64,000 nt of DNA, taken from Fertoeibacter niger (lineage in GTDB: Bacteria > Pseudomonadota > Alphaproteobacteria > Rhodobacterales > Rhodobacteraceae). Below the pieces are notes generated by a model. The model was not told where the DNA came from and searched no databases. It saw nothing but the letters and a program-made list of their open reading frames with translations. Positions 1-9,023 of the stretch are shown in pieces. Where the stretch lies: assembly GCF_009380135.2 (NCBI RefSeq), contig NZ_WHUT02000003.1, positions 345,679 to 409,678 on the forward strand, given 5' to 3'. The translations under genes and the position numbers were made by a program. Numbering within the stretch: the stretch's first letter is position 1; each line of letters opens with the position of its first letter.

Positions 1-449
1 CTTTCCAGCAAGGTGCCAAAGCGCAGCGCGGGCACCGCCACCTCGCGCGCGTTTTTCGCCCCCTCGCGCGGGGTCAGCGATGAGGCCCAGAAAGACCGGC
101 GCACGGTGAACACCACATGGTCGCCGTCAAATGCGTCAGGCACCACGGCCCCATGGGCAATCTCGCCCGTCACCCCGTTGCGCGCCAGATTGGCCTGCGC
201 CACCGGGGCCATCTGCGGCCCCGCCTCGACCCCCGCCACAGGGGCCGCAACCACCTTGCCCGCCAGTGATGCCAGAAACCCCGCCCCCGCCCCCAGATCC
301 AGAAACCTGTCACGCGGGCGCAGGTGTTTCAGCAGCGCCTCGGCCTCTGTATGCTCATACTTCCCGCTGGCCATGGCGGTATCCAGTTGCCCCGTCATCA
401 GCGCGTCGGGGATGTGCAGCGTCACGCCGCTGATAAGATATTCCGCCAC
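1..449 (-). CDS. FkbM-like class I SAM-dependent methyltransferase, 3' part missing
   Basis: The coding frame runs off the left edge, leaving about 149 N-terminal codons. A short N-terminal segment (VAEYLISGVTLHIP) precedes a Rossmann motif I (FLDLGAGAGFLASLAG, about residues 45-60). The next strand ends in an acidic residue (VAGVEAG), as expected for a SAM-binding methyltransferase of the FkbM type. The GTG start at 449 is preferred because GGGGG lies 5-9 bases upstream. An in-frame ATG at 482 is the alternative, and an in-frame TAG further upstream closes the frame. The acceptor substrate cannot be inferred. The gene is divergent from pth. Confidence 0.6.
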   Translation of the reverse strand, partial: MAEYLISGVTLHIPDALMTGQLDTAMASGKYEHTEAEALLKHLRPRDRFLDLGAGAGFLASLAGKVVAAPVAGVEAGPQMAPVAQANLARNGVTGEIAHGAVVPDAFDGDHVVFTVRRSFWASSLTPREGAKNAREVAVPALRFGTLLE

Positions 450-574
450 TTGGCCCCCGCTGCATGCCCGCTGCCGTTGCATCCCCGGCCCCGCAGACCT
501 AAAACGCTAGCGGGCGGCCCCGCGCTTGTCCAGCCATGCGTGCCGGGCCATGCCCGCCGGGAAAGGAGACGGCC

Positions 575-1282
575 ATGAAGCTTTTTACCGGCCTCGGCAA
601 TCCGGGCGCGGCCTATGCGGGCAACCGGCACAACATCGGCTTCATGGCGGTGGACCGGATCGCGGCGGATCACGGTTTCGCGCCGTGGCGGGCGCGGTTT
701 CAGGGGCTGGCAACCGAGGGTCGGCTGGGCGCGGACAAGGTGGTGCTGCTGAAACCCGCCACCTTCATGAACCTGTCAGGGCAGGCGGTGGGCGAGGCGC
801 TGCGTTTTTACAAGCTGACGCCCGCCGATCTGGTGGTGTTTCATGACGAGCTTGATCTGGCCCCCGGCAAGGCGCGGGTAAAACAGGGCGGCGGCCATGC
901 CGGGCACAATGGCCTGCGGTCGATCCATGCACATGTGGGCGAGGCTTATGGCCGGGTGCGGTTGGGCATCGGCCACCCCGGGCACAAGGATGCGGTGGCG
1001 CATTATGTGCTGTCGGATTTCGCCAAGGCGGAACAGGGCTGGCTGGATGATCTTTTGCGCGGCATTTCCGACGGGGCGGCGCATCTGGCCGATGGCGACG
1101 CGGCGCGGTTCATGAACGCCGTGGCCTTGCGCACCGCCCCGCCGCGCGCACCCACGGGAACCGACCGGCGCGACCCTGCCCCGCCCCAGCCCGAACCGCC
1201 GCGCGCGCCGAAAACCGTTTCCCTGCCTGCCGAGCCTGACACGCGCAGCGCACTTCAGCGGCTGGCGGACCGGTTCCGGTGA
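575..1282 (+). CDS. pth: Peptidyl-tRNA hydrolase
   Basis: This is the essential translation enzyme that cleaves the ester bond of peptidyl-tRNAs released from stalled ribosomes. Family hallmarks are visible: LGNPG at about residues 6-10, NRHNIGF (catalytic His) near residue 20, [20 protein letters not shown] with the conserved Asp, and [13 protein letters not shown]. The 235-residue length exceeds the roughly 190 usual in Enterobacteria because of a Pro/Arg-rich C-terminal tail, common in alphaproteobacteria. The ATG at 575 is chosen for the GGAGA about 6 bases upstream. The stop overlaps the GTG of the next gene (GTGA), so the two are probably translationally coupled. Confidence 0.95.
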   Translation: MKLFTGLGNPGAAYAGNRHNIGFMAVDRIAADHGFAPWRARFQGLATEGRLGADKVVLLKPATFMNLSGQAVGEALRFYKLTPADLVVFHDELDLAPGKARVKQGGGHAGHNGLRSIHAHVGEAYGRVRLGIGHPGHKDAVAHYVLSDFAKAEQGWLDDLLRGISDGAAHLADGDAARFMNAVALRTAPPRAPTGTDRRDPAPPQPEPPRAPKTVSLPAEPDTRSALQRLADRFR

Positions 1283-2331
1283 GCGGGGACCGCGACATCC
1301 GCGACGTTTTCCGCGCGCAGGCCAGGGCCTGCGACATGCTGGGCTCGCCCTTTACCGCGCGGCTGCTGGCGATGTTGGCCGACCGGCTGGCGCCCGGCAG
1401 CCCGCTGGCCGACCGCATTCTGGGTTGGCCGGGCGACGCCGGGCCATCGGGCGATTCCGTGCCGCTGCGGCTGGCCGGGGGGCTGCATGCGCTGGTGCAG
1501 ACCGGGCGGGATGCCGCGCTGGCCGCGGTATATGCCGATACCGCAGCCCATACCGGCGATGCGCTGTGGCAGCCGGTAGCGGCGGCGCTGGCGGCGCATG
1601 AGAACTTTCTGATGGCATGGCTGAACAGCCCGCCGCAGACCAACGAGGTGCGCCGTGCCGCCGTGCTGATCGCCGCCGGGCATTGGCTGACCGCGCGCTT
1701 TGGCCTGCCGCTGGTGCTGTCGGAACTGGGGGCCAGCGCCGGGCTGAACCTGCTGTGGGATCGTTACGCGCTGGATCTGCCAGGGTTGCGCCTTGGCCCG
1801 GATGACCCGGCGTTGGTGCTTAGCCCCGATTGGCGCGGCGCGCTGCCCCCACATTGCCCGCCAGAGATCGCCGCCCGCGCTGGCGTGGATCTGAACCCGC
1901 TGGATCCGGTGGCAGACCGGCTGCGCCTGCTGGCCTATATCTGGGCCGACCAGACAGACAGGCTGACCCGCACCAAGGCCGCCCTGGCCGAGGCTGTGCG
2001 GCTGCGCCCGCCCGTCGCCCGCGCCGATGCGGTGGACTGGCTGGACACCCGGCTGGCCAACCGCCACGCAGGCCATCTGCATCTGGTCTTCCATACGATC
2101 GCCTGGCAATATTTCCCCCCTGCCGCACAGGCGCGGGGCGAGGCGCTGCTGGCCGCCGCCGGCGCACGGGCCACGGCCGATGCCCCGCTGGCCCGGCTGG
2201 CGATGGAGGCGGATGCAACCCCCGGCAGCGCCGCCGTGACGCTGAACCTCTGGCCCGGGAATGTGCGGCTGGTGATGGGCCGCGCCGATTTTCATGGGCG
2301 CTGGGTCGAATGGCTGGCCTCCGCGCCCTGA
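1279..2331 (+). CDS. DUF2332 family protein
   Basis: A 350-residue cytosolic protein starting with GTG inside the pth stop codon (GTGA overlap), which argues for co-expression. The motifs [16 protein letters not shown] (about residues 149-164) and [10 protein letters not shown] are typical of the DUF2332 family, whose glycine-rich segment resembles a Rossmann/methyltransferase loop. No biochemical function is established and none is claimed here. No signal peptide or membrane segment is visible. Confidence 0.8.
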   Translation: MSGDRDIRDVFRAQARACDMLGSPFTARLLAMLADRLAPGSPLADRILGWPGDAGPSGDSVPLRLAGGLHALVQTGRDAALAAVYADTAAHTGDALWQPVAAALAAHENFLMAWLNSPPQTNEVRRAAVLIAAGHWLTARFGLPLVLSELGASAGLNLLWDRYALDLPGLRLGPDDPALVLSPDWRGALPPHCPPEIAARAGVDLNPLDPVADRLRLLAYIWADQTDRLTRTKAALAEAVRLRPPVARADAVDWLDTRLANRHAGHLHLVFHTIAWQYFPPAAQARGEALLAAAGARATADAPLARLAMEADATPGSAAVTLNLWPGNVRLVMGRADFHGRWVEWLASAP

Positions 2332-2358
2332 CACCCGCCAGGCGATTGGTCCGCATGC

Positions 2359-2404
2359 CCGAAACTCTCCACCGAAACTTTCCACAGAAACAAGACGTAA
2401 CTTC
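2359..2404 (+). promoter_or_regulatory. 13-bp tandem repeat and ECF-type promoter candidate before the DUF2237 gene
   Basis: Two tandem 13-bp units (CCGAAACTCTCCA, CCGAAACTTTCCA) are followed by a partial third (CAGAAAC). The second unit contributes GAAACTT (2374-2380), spaced 15 bp from CGTAAC (2396-2401). The same pair recurs before the genes at 4762, 12248 and 44180. The resemblance is to extracytoplasmic-function sigma promoters (GGAAC/GAAAC at -35, CGT at -10). This is inferred from pattern only. Confidence 0.4.
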
Positions 2405-2490
2405 GTGCAATCACGCGAAAATTCTGCACCACAGGCATCGACAGTGGCCGCCCTGTGCGTAGGATGCCCCCGGCCATGAAGGAGTGCCCC

Positions 2491-2859
2491 ATGAAAGATT
2501 TGTCGCTGAACGTGCTGGGAGGCCCGCTGGAATCCTGCTCCACCGATCCGCTGACCGGCTATTACCGCAACGGGTGCTGCGACACCGGGCTGGAGGATCG
2601 CGGCCGCCACACTGTCTGCGCCACGATGACCGACGAATTTCTGGCGCTGTCGAAATATCTGGGCAATGACCTCAGCACGCCCCGGCCCGAATACGGCTTT
2701 GCCGGGTTGAAGCCGGGCGACCAGTGGTGCCTGTGCGCCGGACGCTTCCTGCAAGCGCATGAGGAAGGTGCCGCACCGCAACTGCGCCTGGCCGCCACCC
2801 ACGCCCGCACGCTGGACATCGTGCCGCTGGAGGTGCTGCGGCTTTATGCGGTGGATTAA
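2491..2859 (+). CDS. DUF2237 family protein
   Basis: A 122-residue protein with the conserved DUF2237 core: NVLGGPLESCS, TGYYRNGCCDTG, GRHTVCATMTDEFL, LSTPRPEYGFAGLKPGDQWCLCAGR. Six conserved cysteines suggest a structural or metal-binding role, but no activity is known. The start at 2491 follows AAGGAG (2479-2484). The gene stands alone, about 160 bp downstream of the DUF2332 gene and behind a probable promoter of its own. Confidence 0.85.
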   Translation: MKDLSLNVLGGPLESCSTDPLTGYYRNGCCDTGLEDRGRHTVCATMTDEFLALSKYLGNDLSTPRPEYGFAGLKPGDQWCLCAGRFLQAHEEGAAPQLRLAATHARTLDIVPLEVLRLYAVD

Positions 2860-2886
2860 CAACGGATGGCAGCGGGCCGCAGCCGA

Positions 2887-3309
2887 TCACCCTTCGCTGC
2901 GCCCTTCGCTCTCGCGGTTGCCTGCATAATGCCGCGCCAGCGGAAATTCCGGCAGCCATGATTCGCGCCGCACTGTCCACAGCTCATACGTCGGCATGAA
3001 CTGGTCAGGGGCGTCCAGCGCGCCCAGATTGACCTCCACCTCGTCGCCGCTTTGCCCGAACACCGGCGAGCCGCAGTTCGGGCAGAAGAACCGCCCGTTA
3101 AAGGCGCGCGCATCGCCCGTGACCGTCACCGCATCTTGCGGGAAGATCGCCGAGGCGTGGAACAGGGCCCCGTGGTGTTTGCGGCAAGTCAGGCAATGGC
3201 AGATGCCGACCCGGTAGGGCCTGCCCATGGCCACAAGCCGGACATTGCCGCAGACGCAGCCACCCGTGACCTGCCCGCTGTCTTTCCCGTCCACGCCCAT
3301 ACCAGCCAC
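2887..3309 (-). CDS. GFA family (Mss4-like zinc fold) protein
   Basis: A 140-residue protein of the Gfa/CENP-V family. The zinc ligands are visible as GGCVCGNVR near the N-terminus, CHCLTCRK in the middle and FFCPNCGSPVF towards the C-terminus. Family members were named after a glutathione-dependent formaldehyde-activating enzyme, but that activity is doubtful for many, so no substrate is assigned. It lies 10 bp downstream of trpB on the same strand and is probably co-transcribed. Downstream in-frame starts within the first 10 codons are possible. Confidence 0.8.
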   Translation of the reverse strand: MAGMGVDGKDSGQVTGGCVCGNVRLVAMGRPYRVGICHCLTCRKHHGALFHASAIFPQDAVTVTGDARAFNGRFFCPNCGSPVFGQSGDEVEVNLGALDAPDQFMPTYELWTVRRESWLPEFPLARHYAGNRESEGRSEG

Positions 3310-3319
3310 GCCCCTACCG

Positions 3320-4552
3320 TCAGATCTTCATGTCAAACCCAAGGTGCTTTGCCACGGTGAAGATGTCCTTGTCGCCGCGCCCGCACATGTTCATCACGAT
3401 GATATGGTCGGCGGGCAGCGTCGGCGCGATCTTCATCACATGGGCCAGCGCATGGCTTGGCTCCAGCGCGGGAATGATGCCTTCCAGCGCGCAGGACAGT
3501 TGGAACGCCTCCAATGCCTCGGCATCAGTGATGCTGACATATTGCGCGCGTTTGGTGTCATGCAGCCAGGCATGCTCCGGCCCGATGCCGGGGTAGTCGA
3601 GGCCAGCCGAGATCGAAAAGCCCTCAAGGATCTGCCCGTCAGGGTCTTGCAGCAGATAGGTGCGGTTGCCGTGCAGCACGCCGGGGCGCCCCCCGGTCAG
3701 ACTGGCGCAATGCTGCATCCTGTCATCCACGCCCTTGCCCCCGGCCTCGACCCCGATGATGTTCACCGACGGATCGTCGAGGAAGGGGTAGAACAGCCCC
3801 ATGGCGTTGGACCCGCCGCCGATGGCCGCGATGACGGTATCGGGCAGACGCCCCTCGCCCTCCTGCTCGGCCAGTTGCCAGCGCACTTCCTTGCCGATGA
3901 TGCTTTGAAAGTCGCGCACCATCGCGGGGTAGGGATGCGGCCCGGCCACCGTGCCGATGCAATAGAACGTGTCGCGCACATTCGTCACCCAGTCGCGCAG
4001 CGCGTCGTTCATCGCATCCTTCAGCGTGCCGCGGCCAGATGTCACCGGCACCACCTCGGCCCCCAGCAGACGCATGCGGAACACGTTCGGCGCCTGGCGT
4101 TCCACATCATGCGCGCCCATGTAGACCACGCATTTCAGCCCGAACTTGGCGCAGACCGTGGCCGTGGCCACGCCGTGCTGGCCTGCCCCGGTTTCCGCGA
4201 TGATCCGCGTCTTGCCCATGCGGCGGGCCAGAATGATCTGGCCCAGCACGTTGTTGATCTTGTGCGCGCCGGTGTGGTTCAGCTCGTCGCGTTTCATGTA
4301 GATTTTCGCGCCGCCCAAGTGCCGGGTCAGCCGCTCGGCATAATACAGCGGCGAAGGGCGGCCCACATAATGCTTCCACAGCCAGTCCATTTCCGCCCAG
4401 AAATCCGGGTCAGTCTTGGCAAATTCATAGCGCGCCTCAAGGTCGAGGATCAGCGGCATCAGGGTTTCCGACACGAAACGCCCGCCGAACATGCCGAAAC
4501 GGCCCTGTTCATCGGGGCCGGTCATGTAGCTGTTGATCAGATCGTCGGGCAT
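3320..4552 (-). CDS. trpB: Tryptophan synthase beta subunit
   Basis: A PLP-dependent enzyme condensing indole with serine in the last step of tryptophan synthesis, working as a complex with TrpA. At 410 residues the length is normal. The PLP lysine sits in HTGAHKINN (about K98), the phosphate-binding loop in [10 protein letters not shown], and [11 protein letters not shown] marks the N-terminus. In related genomes trpF and trpB are commonly adjacent; here an opposite-strand DUF4394 gene lies between them. trpA is not in the window. Confidence 0.97.
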   Translation of the reverse strand: MPDDLINSYMTGPDEQGRFGMFGGRFVSETLMPLILDLEARYEFAKTDPDFWAEMDWLWKHYVGRPSPLYYAERLTRHLGGAKIYMKRDELNHTGAHKINNVLGQIILARRMGKTRIIAETGAGQHGVATATVCAKFGLKCVVYMGAHDVERQAPNVFRMRLLGAEVVPVTSGRGTLKDAMNDALRDWVTNVRDTFYCIGTVAGPHPYPAMVRDFQSIIGKEVRWQLAEQEGEGRLPDTVIAAIGGGSNAMGLFYPFLDDPSVNIIGVEAGGKGVDDRMQHCASLTGGRPGVLHGNRTYLLQDPDGQILEGFSISAGLDYPGIGPEHAWLHDTKRAQYVSITDAEALEAFQLSCALEGIIPALEPSHALAHVMKIAPTLPADHIIVMNMCGRGDKDIFTVAKHLGFDMKI

Positions 4553-4657
4553 CGCTTCCTCCGTGGTTCAGCGGGATGTAGCGCCAATGCGGCGGGTGGT
4601 AAAGCGCGGCAACGTCACCGTTTCGCCGCGCCCTGACGTTTTCGTGAACGCCGCAGC

Positions 4658-4684
4658 GAAACTTGGGGGGCACCGAAGCGTAAC
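4658..4684 (+). promoter_or_regulatory. ECF-type promoter candidate for the DUF4394 gene
   Basis: GAAACTT (4658-4664), a 14-bp spacer, then CGTAAC (4679-4684), about 77 bp before the start codon. The downstream bases CGTAACTTC are identical to those at 2396-2404 before the DUF2237 gene. Sigma-factor assignment is inference. Confidence 0.4.
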
Positions 4685-4761
4685 TTCTGCGTTGATCGGT
4701 GCAAAAGGGCCGCAAGCCCCGCTGCGCCATATCCATTTGCCTCAACCCCAAGGAGAGACCA

Positions 4762-5538
4762 ATGAACCGCATAGCCGCTGCCCTGCTCGCAACCACAGCA
4801 CTTGCCACCCCCGCGCTTGCCGAAACCGCCATCGGCCTGACTGGCGACAAGACGCTGGTGATGATCGACACGACGACCGCCGCCGTCACCGGCACGATGG
4901 ACGTCGAGGGCGTGGACCGTCTGCTGGGGATCGACTACCGCCCGTCCAACGGCACGCTGGTGGGCGTGACCGACGCGCATGTCATCGTGACCATCGACAC
5001 GGCGACCGGCATGGCGACCGAACTTTCCACGATGAACGTCATGCTGCCCTCGACCGAGGGCGCGGTCATTGTCGATTTCAACCCGATGGCGGACCGGCTG
5101 CGTTTCATGACCGGCACCACCAACCACCGGGTGAACGTGGATACCGGCGAAGTGACCGTGGATGGCCCGTTGGCCTATATGGCCGGTGACATGCACGAGG
5201 GCGAAACGCCCAACATCATCGCCGCCGCCTATATCAACAGCTATGGCACGCCCGAGGCGACGGGCATGTTCGACATCGACGGCACGATTTCGGCGCTGAT
5301 CAAGCAGGCCCCGCCGAATGACGGCACGCTGGCCGCCGTGGGCAAGCTGGGCGTGACGCTGGAAGGCCCGGTGGGCTTTGACGTGGCGACCACGGCGGAC
5401 GGCACCAACACCGCCTGGCTGGCCGCGATGGGCGGGTTGCACACGGTTGATCTGGAAACCGGCGCCGTGACCGGCACCTGGGCCATCACCGGCACCGACC
5501 AGCCGATCCGCGACATCACGGTCCTCCCCGCGATGTGA
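4762..5538 (+). CDS. Secreted DUF4394 domain protein
   Basis: A 258-residue exported protein. The signal peptide MNRIAAALLATTALATPALA is followed by a DUF4394 domain with propeller-like repeats (VDRLLGIDYRPSNGTLVGVT, VDFNPMADRLRFMT, NHRVNVDTGEVTVDGPL). The start is set by AGGAGAG about 4-10 bases upstream. Function is unknown; an extracytoplasmic binding or structural role fits the fold. It interrupts the trpF-trpB order on the opposite strand and has its own promoter-like element and a strong downstream hairpin. Confidence 0.85.
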   Translation: MNRIAAALLATTALATPALAETAIGLTGDKTLVMIDTTTAAVTGTMDVEGVDRLLGIDYRPSNGTLVGVTDAHVIVTIDTATGMATELSTMNVMLPSTEGAVIVDFNPMADRLRFMTGTTNHRVNVDTGEVTVDGPLAYMAGDMHEGETPNIIAAAYINSYGTPEATGMFDIDGTISALIKQAPPNDGTLAAVGKLGVTLEGPVGFDVATTADGTNTAWLAAMGGLHTVDLETGAVTGTWAITGTDQPIRDITVLPAM

Positions 5539-5544
5539 CGGAAG

Positions 5545-5579
5545 GGGGCGCGGCGGCGATCGCTCGCCGCGCCCCGTTT
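5545..5579 (+). terminator. Strong hairpin, probable terminator after the DUF4394 gene
   Basis: An 11-bp perfect GC stem (GGGGCGCGGCG, 5545-5555, with CGCCGCGCCCC, 5565-5575) and a 9-base loop, followed only by GTTTC. It lies 7 bp after the stop codon and faces trpF arriving on the other strand. The short T tract makes efficiency uncertain. Confidence 0.6.
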
Positions 5580-5624
5580 CAAAATTCCAGACGGTTGGTG
5601 CAAACTGTTTCGGGCGACTTTGGG

Positions 5625-6263
5625 TCAGCCCGCCGCCCTGACGAAATCGGCAATCCGCCCGGCATCCTTGACCCCCGGGGCAGATTCCACCCCTGATGAC
5701 ACATCCACCTGCCGCGCGCCGGTCAGGCGCACCGCCTCGGCCACATTTGCCGCCGTCAGCCCGCCCGCCAGCATCCACGGCCTGATCCAGCGCCGCCCGG
5801 CAAGAAGCCGCCAGTCAAAGGCCAGCCCGTTGCCGCCCGGCAGCGCCGCACCCTTTGGCGGTTTGGCATCCACAAGGATCTGGTCCGCCACCACGGAATA
5901 ATCCAGCAGCGCCGCCAGATCGCCCTCATCGGCCACGCCCACCGCCTTCATCACCGGCAGGCCATAGCGCGCGCGCACAGCCGCCACCCGTTCGGGCGAT
6001 TCGTGGCCGTGCAGTTGCAGCATGTCCAGCGGCACGGCTTCGACGATGGCATCCAGCGCGGCATCATCGGCATCCACCGTCAGGGCCACCTTGGCCAGCC
6101 CGATGGGCGCGGCCAGTGCCAGCACCTGCGCCTGCGCCAGCGTGAGATGCCGGGGCGATTTGGGAAAGAACACGAAACCCGCATAGGCCGCACCCGCAGA
6201 CGCCACGGCAGCCACATCGGCCAGCGTGCGCAGGCCGCAGATTTTCACGCGGATGTCAGCCAC
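5625..6263 (-). CDS. trpF: Phosphoribosylanthranilate isomerase
   Basis: A TIM-barrel enzyme of tryptophan biosynthesis converting PRA to CdRP. Catalytic Cys in VKICGLRT (about residue 9), [23 protein letters not shown] and the phosphate-binding [13 protein letters not shown] near the C-terminus are all present. At 212 residues the length is normal. Its GTG start directly abuts the TAG stop of the upstream LapA-like gene, so it depends on that operon for transcription. Confidence 0.95.
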   Translation of the reverse strand: MADIRVKICGLRTLADVAAVASAGAAYAGFVFFPKSPRHLTLAQAQVLALAAPIGLAKVALTVDADDAALDAIVEAVPLDMLQLHGHESPERVAAVRARYGLPVMKAVGVADEGDLAALLDYSVVADQILVDAKPPKGAALPGGNGLAFDWRLLAGRRWIRPWMLAGGLTAANVAEAVRLTGARQVDVSSGVESAPGVKDAGRIADFVRAAG

Positions 6264-6623
6264 CTAGCCGGCTTTCCGGCTGTCCAGCAGGGCCAGAACA
6301 TCATCCTTCGGCTGGGCCTTGGCATCGCGCAGACTCGCCACCTCGCGCCGCAATTGCGCCACCTCACGCGCCTTGGTCGCGGCGGCGGCGCGGTGCTTGT
6401 GCTCACGGAACCATTCCCACAGGAAACCGATCAGCAGGCCCGCCACGATGCCGGCAAAAATTACGACGAAAAGTGGCAGTTCCATCGACCAGCCAAAGCC
6501 CAGGAAAGCCGCCATGTCATCGGGCAAGGTCTTGACCACCACCGGCGCGCGGTTGGCCAGTGCCACCGTCAGCAGCGACAGGGCAAGGGCGATCAGAAAC
6601 AGATAGCGCAGCCAGCGGATCAT
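6264..6623 (-). CDS. LapA-domain (DUF1049) inner-membrane protein
   Basis: A 119-residue protein with two hydrophobic segments (about residues 5-22 and 50-70) separated by a short loop. A charged, Ala/Lys/Arg-rich helical tail that is probably coiled coil follows, as in LapA/LapB-associated proteins that act in LPS homeostasis in E. coli. It lies between ihfB and trpF in the same orientation. Homology to enterobacterial LapA is at domain level only. Confidence 0.75.
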   Translation of the reverse strand: MIRWLRYLFLIALALSLLTVALANRAPVVVKTLPDDMAAFLGFGWSMELPLFVVIFAGIVAGLLIGFLWEWFREHKHRAAAATKAREVAQLRREVASLRDAKAQPKDDVLALLDSRKAG

Positions 6624-6659
6624 CGGGTCATCCTGTCAGGTTCGGGGCTGCGCTGCCGG

Positions 6660-6941
6660 TTACTTGCCGTTCAGCCGGTCGCGCAGCAGTTTGCCGGTCT
6701 TGAAGAAGGGCACCTTCTTGTCTTCCACTTCAACGGCTTCGCCGGTGCGCGGGTTCCGTCCTACCCTCGCATCCCGCGCCTTGACCGAAAATGCGCCGAA
6801 ACCGCGCAGTTCCACCCGGTCGCCCTTGGCCAGCGCCTCGATAATCTCTTCAAATACAGTGTTCACGATACGCTCGACATGGCGTTGCGTGAGATGCGGG
6901 TTTTCATCCGCGATTTTCTGGATCAGTTCCGAACGGATCAT
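6660..6941 (-). CDS. ihfB: Integration host factor beta subunit
   Basis: A 93-residue DNABII DNA-bending protein that pairs with IHF-alpha. [34 protein letters not shown] and the arm signature [20 protein letters not shown] are diagnostic. It sits downstream of rpsA, as in most proteobacteria. A terminator-like hairpin lies between the two genes, and a promoter-like element precedes ihfB. Confidence 0.96.
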   Translation of the reverse strand: MIRSELIQKIADENPHLTQRHVERIVNTVFEEIIEALAKGDRVELRGFGAFSVKARDARVGRNPRTGEAVEVEDKKVPFFKTGKLLRDRLNGK

Positions 6942-6996
6942 CCGAAGTGCCCCCCTGTGATCGGCCGGAATGCCGCCACGTTTTTCTTGTCACTGG

Positions 6997-7025
6997 ACTA
7001 TAGGCAAAAAAAATCGGCGCACAAA
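6997..7025 (-). promoter_or_regulatory. Candidate sigma-70 promoter of ihfB
   Basis: On the minus strand TTTGTG (7025-7020) and TATAGT (7002-6997) are separated by 17 bp, including a run of eight T, about 55 bp before the ihfB start. The -35 match is weak. Confidence 0.35.
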
Positions 7026-7076
7026 CAGGAAAACCCGTTGAAAGCCGCTGCTTAGGCCCCGTGGGCCAAGAATTGC

Positions 7077-7102
7077 AAAAGGCCCCGCCTGATGGCGGGG
7101 CC
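7077..7102 (-). terminator. Rho-independent terminator of rpsA
   Basis: A 9-bp perfect stem (GGCCCCGCC / GGCGGGGCC) with a TGAT loop lies about 25 bp past the rpsA stop. On the minus strand it is followed by TTTT. Confidence 0.8.
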
Positions 7103-7127
7103 TTTCATCGGTTCCCGCAGGCCCCGA

Positions 7128-8849
7128 TCAGTTCCGGTCGCCGCCTTTCAGCGCCGCACCAAGGATGTCGCCCAGCGAAGCACCCGAATCGGACGAGCCA
7201 TACTGCTCAACCGCTTCTTTCTCTTCCGCAATCTCGCGTGCCTTGATCGACAGGCCCAGACGGCGGGTCTTGCTGTCAACGTTGGTCACGCGGGCATCGA
7301 CCTTGTCACCCACCTGGAAGCGTTCCGGGCGCTGGTCGGCACGGTCACGCGACAGGTCGGAACGACGGATGAACGACTTCATGCCGTTGTAATCCACCTC
7401 GATCCCGCCTTCTTCGATGGCGGTCACGGTGCAGGTGATCACAGAGCCACGCTTCACGCCGTCAACCGCGTCGGTGAAGGTGTCGTCGCCCAGAGCCTTG
7501 ATCGACAGCGAGATACGCTCTTTCTCGATGTCCACTTCGGTGACGGCGGCTTTCACCGTGTCGCCCTTGCGGTAGTTCTGGATGGCGTCTTCGCCGCGCT
7601 GGTCCCACGACAGGTCCGACAGGTGAACCATGCCGTCGATGTCGTTGTCGAGGCCGACGAACAGACCGAATTCGGTGATGTTCTTGACTTCGCCTTCGAT
7701 GGCCGTGCCGACCGGGTGGTTTTCGGCGAACACTTCCCACGGGTTGCGCATGGTCTGTTTCAGACCCAGCGACACGCGGCGTTTCGCGCTGTCGATCTCC
7801 AGCACCATCACCTCAACCTCTTGCGAGGTGGACACGATCTTGCCGGGGTGCACGTTCTTCTTGGTCCAGCTCATTTCGGAAACGTGAACCAGACCTTCGA
7901 CACCGGCCTCCAGCTCCACGAATGCGCCGTAGTCGGTGATGTTGGTCACGCGGCCCTTGTGGACCGATTCCAGCGGATAGGCTTTTTCAACGGCATCCCA
8001 CGGATCGGATTGCAGTTGCTTCATGCCCAGGCTGATGCGGTGCGTGTCCTTGTTGATCTTGATGACCTGCACCTTGACAGTTTCACCGATCGACAGGATT
8101 TCCGACGGATGGTTCACGCGGCGCCACGCCATGTCGGTGACATGCAGCAGGCCGTCAACTCCGCCCAGATCAACGAACGCACCGTATTCGGTGATGTTCT
8201 TGACCACGCCGTCGATCGACTGACCTTCCGACAGGTTGCCGATGACTTCGGCGCGCTGTTCCGCCCGCGATTCTTCCAGGATGGCGCGGCGCGAGACAAC
8301 GATGTTGCCACGGCGACGGTCCATCTTCAGGATCTGGAACGGCTGCTTCATGCCCATAAGCGGGCCCGCGTCGCGCACGGGGCGCACATCGACCTGGCTA
8401 CCCGGCAGGAAGGCCACAGCGCCGCCAAGATCAACGGTAAAGCCGCCCTTGACGCGGCCAAAGATCGCGCCGTCAACGCGCGTCTCGTTCGCATAGGCTT
8501 TTTCCAGACGGTCCCAGGCTTCTTCGCGCTTGGCCTTGTCGCGGCTGATCTGGGCTTCGCCGCGGGCATTTTCCACGCGGTCAAGATAGACTTCAACCTC
8601 ATCGCCCACGGCCAGTTCGACCGCGCCGGAAAGGTCGGCAAATTCTTTCAGGTCAACGCGGCCTTCCATCTTGTAGCCGACGTCGATGATGGCCTGTCCC
8701 GCTTCGATAGCGATGACACGGCCTTTGACAACAGACCCTTCCTGAGGGGTGTCAATTTCCAAGCTCTCGTTCAGCAGAGCTTCGAATTCTTCCATAGAGG
8801 CTTTAGCGCACATGCAGTTCTGATCCTTTTCAACTATTTCACTGGCCAT
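7128..8849 (-). CDS. rpsA: 30S ribosomal protein S1
   Basis: A 573-residue RNA-binding ribosomal protein with six S1 (OB-fold) repeats. Examples include GSVVKGRVIAIEAGQAIIDV near residue 40, VKNITEYGAFVDLGGVDGLLHVTD and VTNITDYGAFVELEAGVEGLVHVS. It binds mRNA leaders during initiation. The ATG at 8849 has GGAG 8 bases upstream. An internal ATG 12 codons later also has an AGGA and fits shorter family N-termini, so the start is not settled. Lower codon bias towards rare triplets fits a highly expressed gene. Confidence 0.97.
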   Translation of the reverse strand: MASEIVEKDQNCMCAKASMEEFEALLNESLEIDTPQEGSVVKGRVIAIEAGQAIIDVGYKMEGRVDLKEFADLSGAVELAVGDEVEVYLDRVENARGEAQISRDKAKREEAWDRLEKAYANETRVDGAIFGRVKGGFTVDLGGAVAFLPGSQVDVRPVRDAGPLMGMKQPFQILKMDRRRGNIVVSRRAILEESRAEQRAEVIGNLSEGQSIDGVVKNITEYGAFVDLGGVDGLLHVTDMAWRRVNHPSEILSIGETVKVQVIKINKDTHRISLGMKQLQSDPWDAVEKAYPLESVHKGRVTNITDYGAFVELEAGVEGLVHVSEMSWTKKNVHPGKIVSTSQEVEVMVLEIDSAKRRVSLGLKQTMRNPWEVFAENHPVGTAIEGEVKNITEFGLFVGLDNDIDGMVHLSDLSWDQRGEDAIQNYRKGDTVKAAVTEVDIEKERISLSIKALGDDTFTDAVDGVKRGSVITCTVTAIEEGGIEVDYNGMKSFIRRSDLSRDRADQRPERFQVGDKVDARVTNVDSKTRRLGLSIKAREIAEEKEAVEQYGSSDSGASLGDILGAALKGGDRN

Positions 8850-8909
8850 GCGGTTGGCTCCGCCGGTCTTTGCCCGATGCCAACAAGCATGGGCACCACC
8901 AACACGAAA

Positions 8910-8932
8910 GGGTCGCGGCTTTCGCCCGACCC
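8910..8932 (-). promoter_or_regulatory. Hairpin in the rpsA leader
   Basis: GGGTCG (8910-8915) and CGACCC (8927-8932) enclose a second GGC/GCC stem with a TTTC-type loop and one bulged base, about 60-85 nt before the rpsA start. On the minus strand it is followed by TTTCG. It could be a leader element of rpsA or a weak terminator of cmk. Confidence 0.35.
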
Positions 8933-9023
8933 TGCATGCCCCGGTGCCCGACGGCTTTTGCCGCCTTGTTGACTGCCGGTCTCTTAGTCAAATAAGGGCA
9001 GAGAGGCAAGCCCGTATCGCGGC

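Noticed and set aside
7092..8972. A plus-strand open frame of 626 codons opposite rpsA
   Set aside because: Antisense shadow of ribosomal protein S1; low stop density follows from GC-rich codons.
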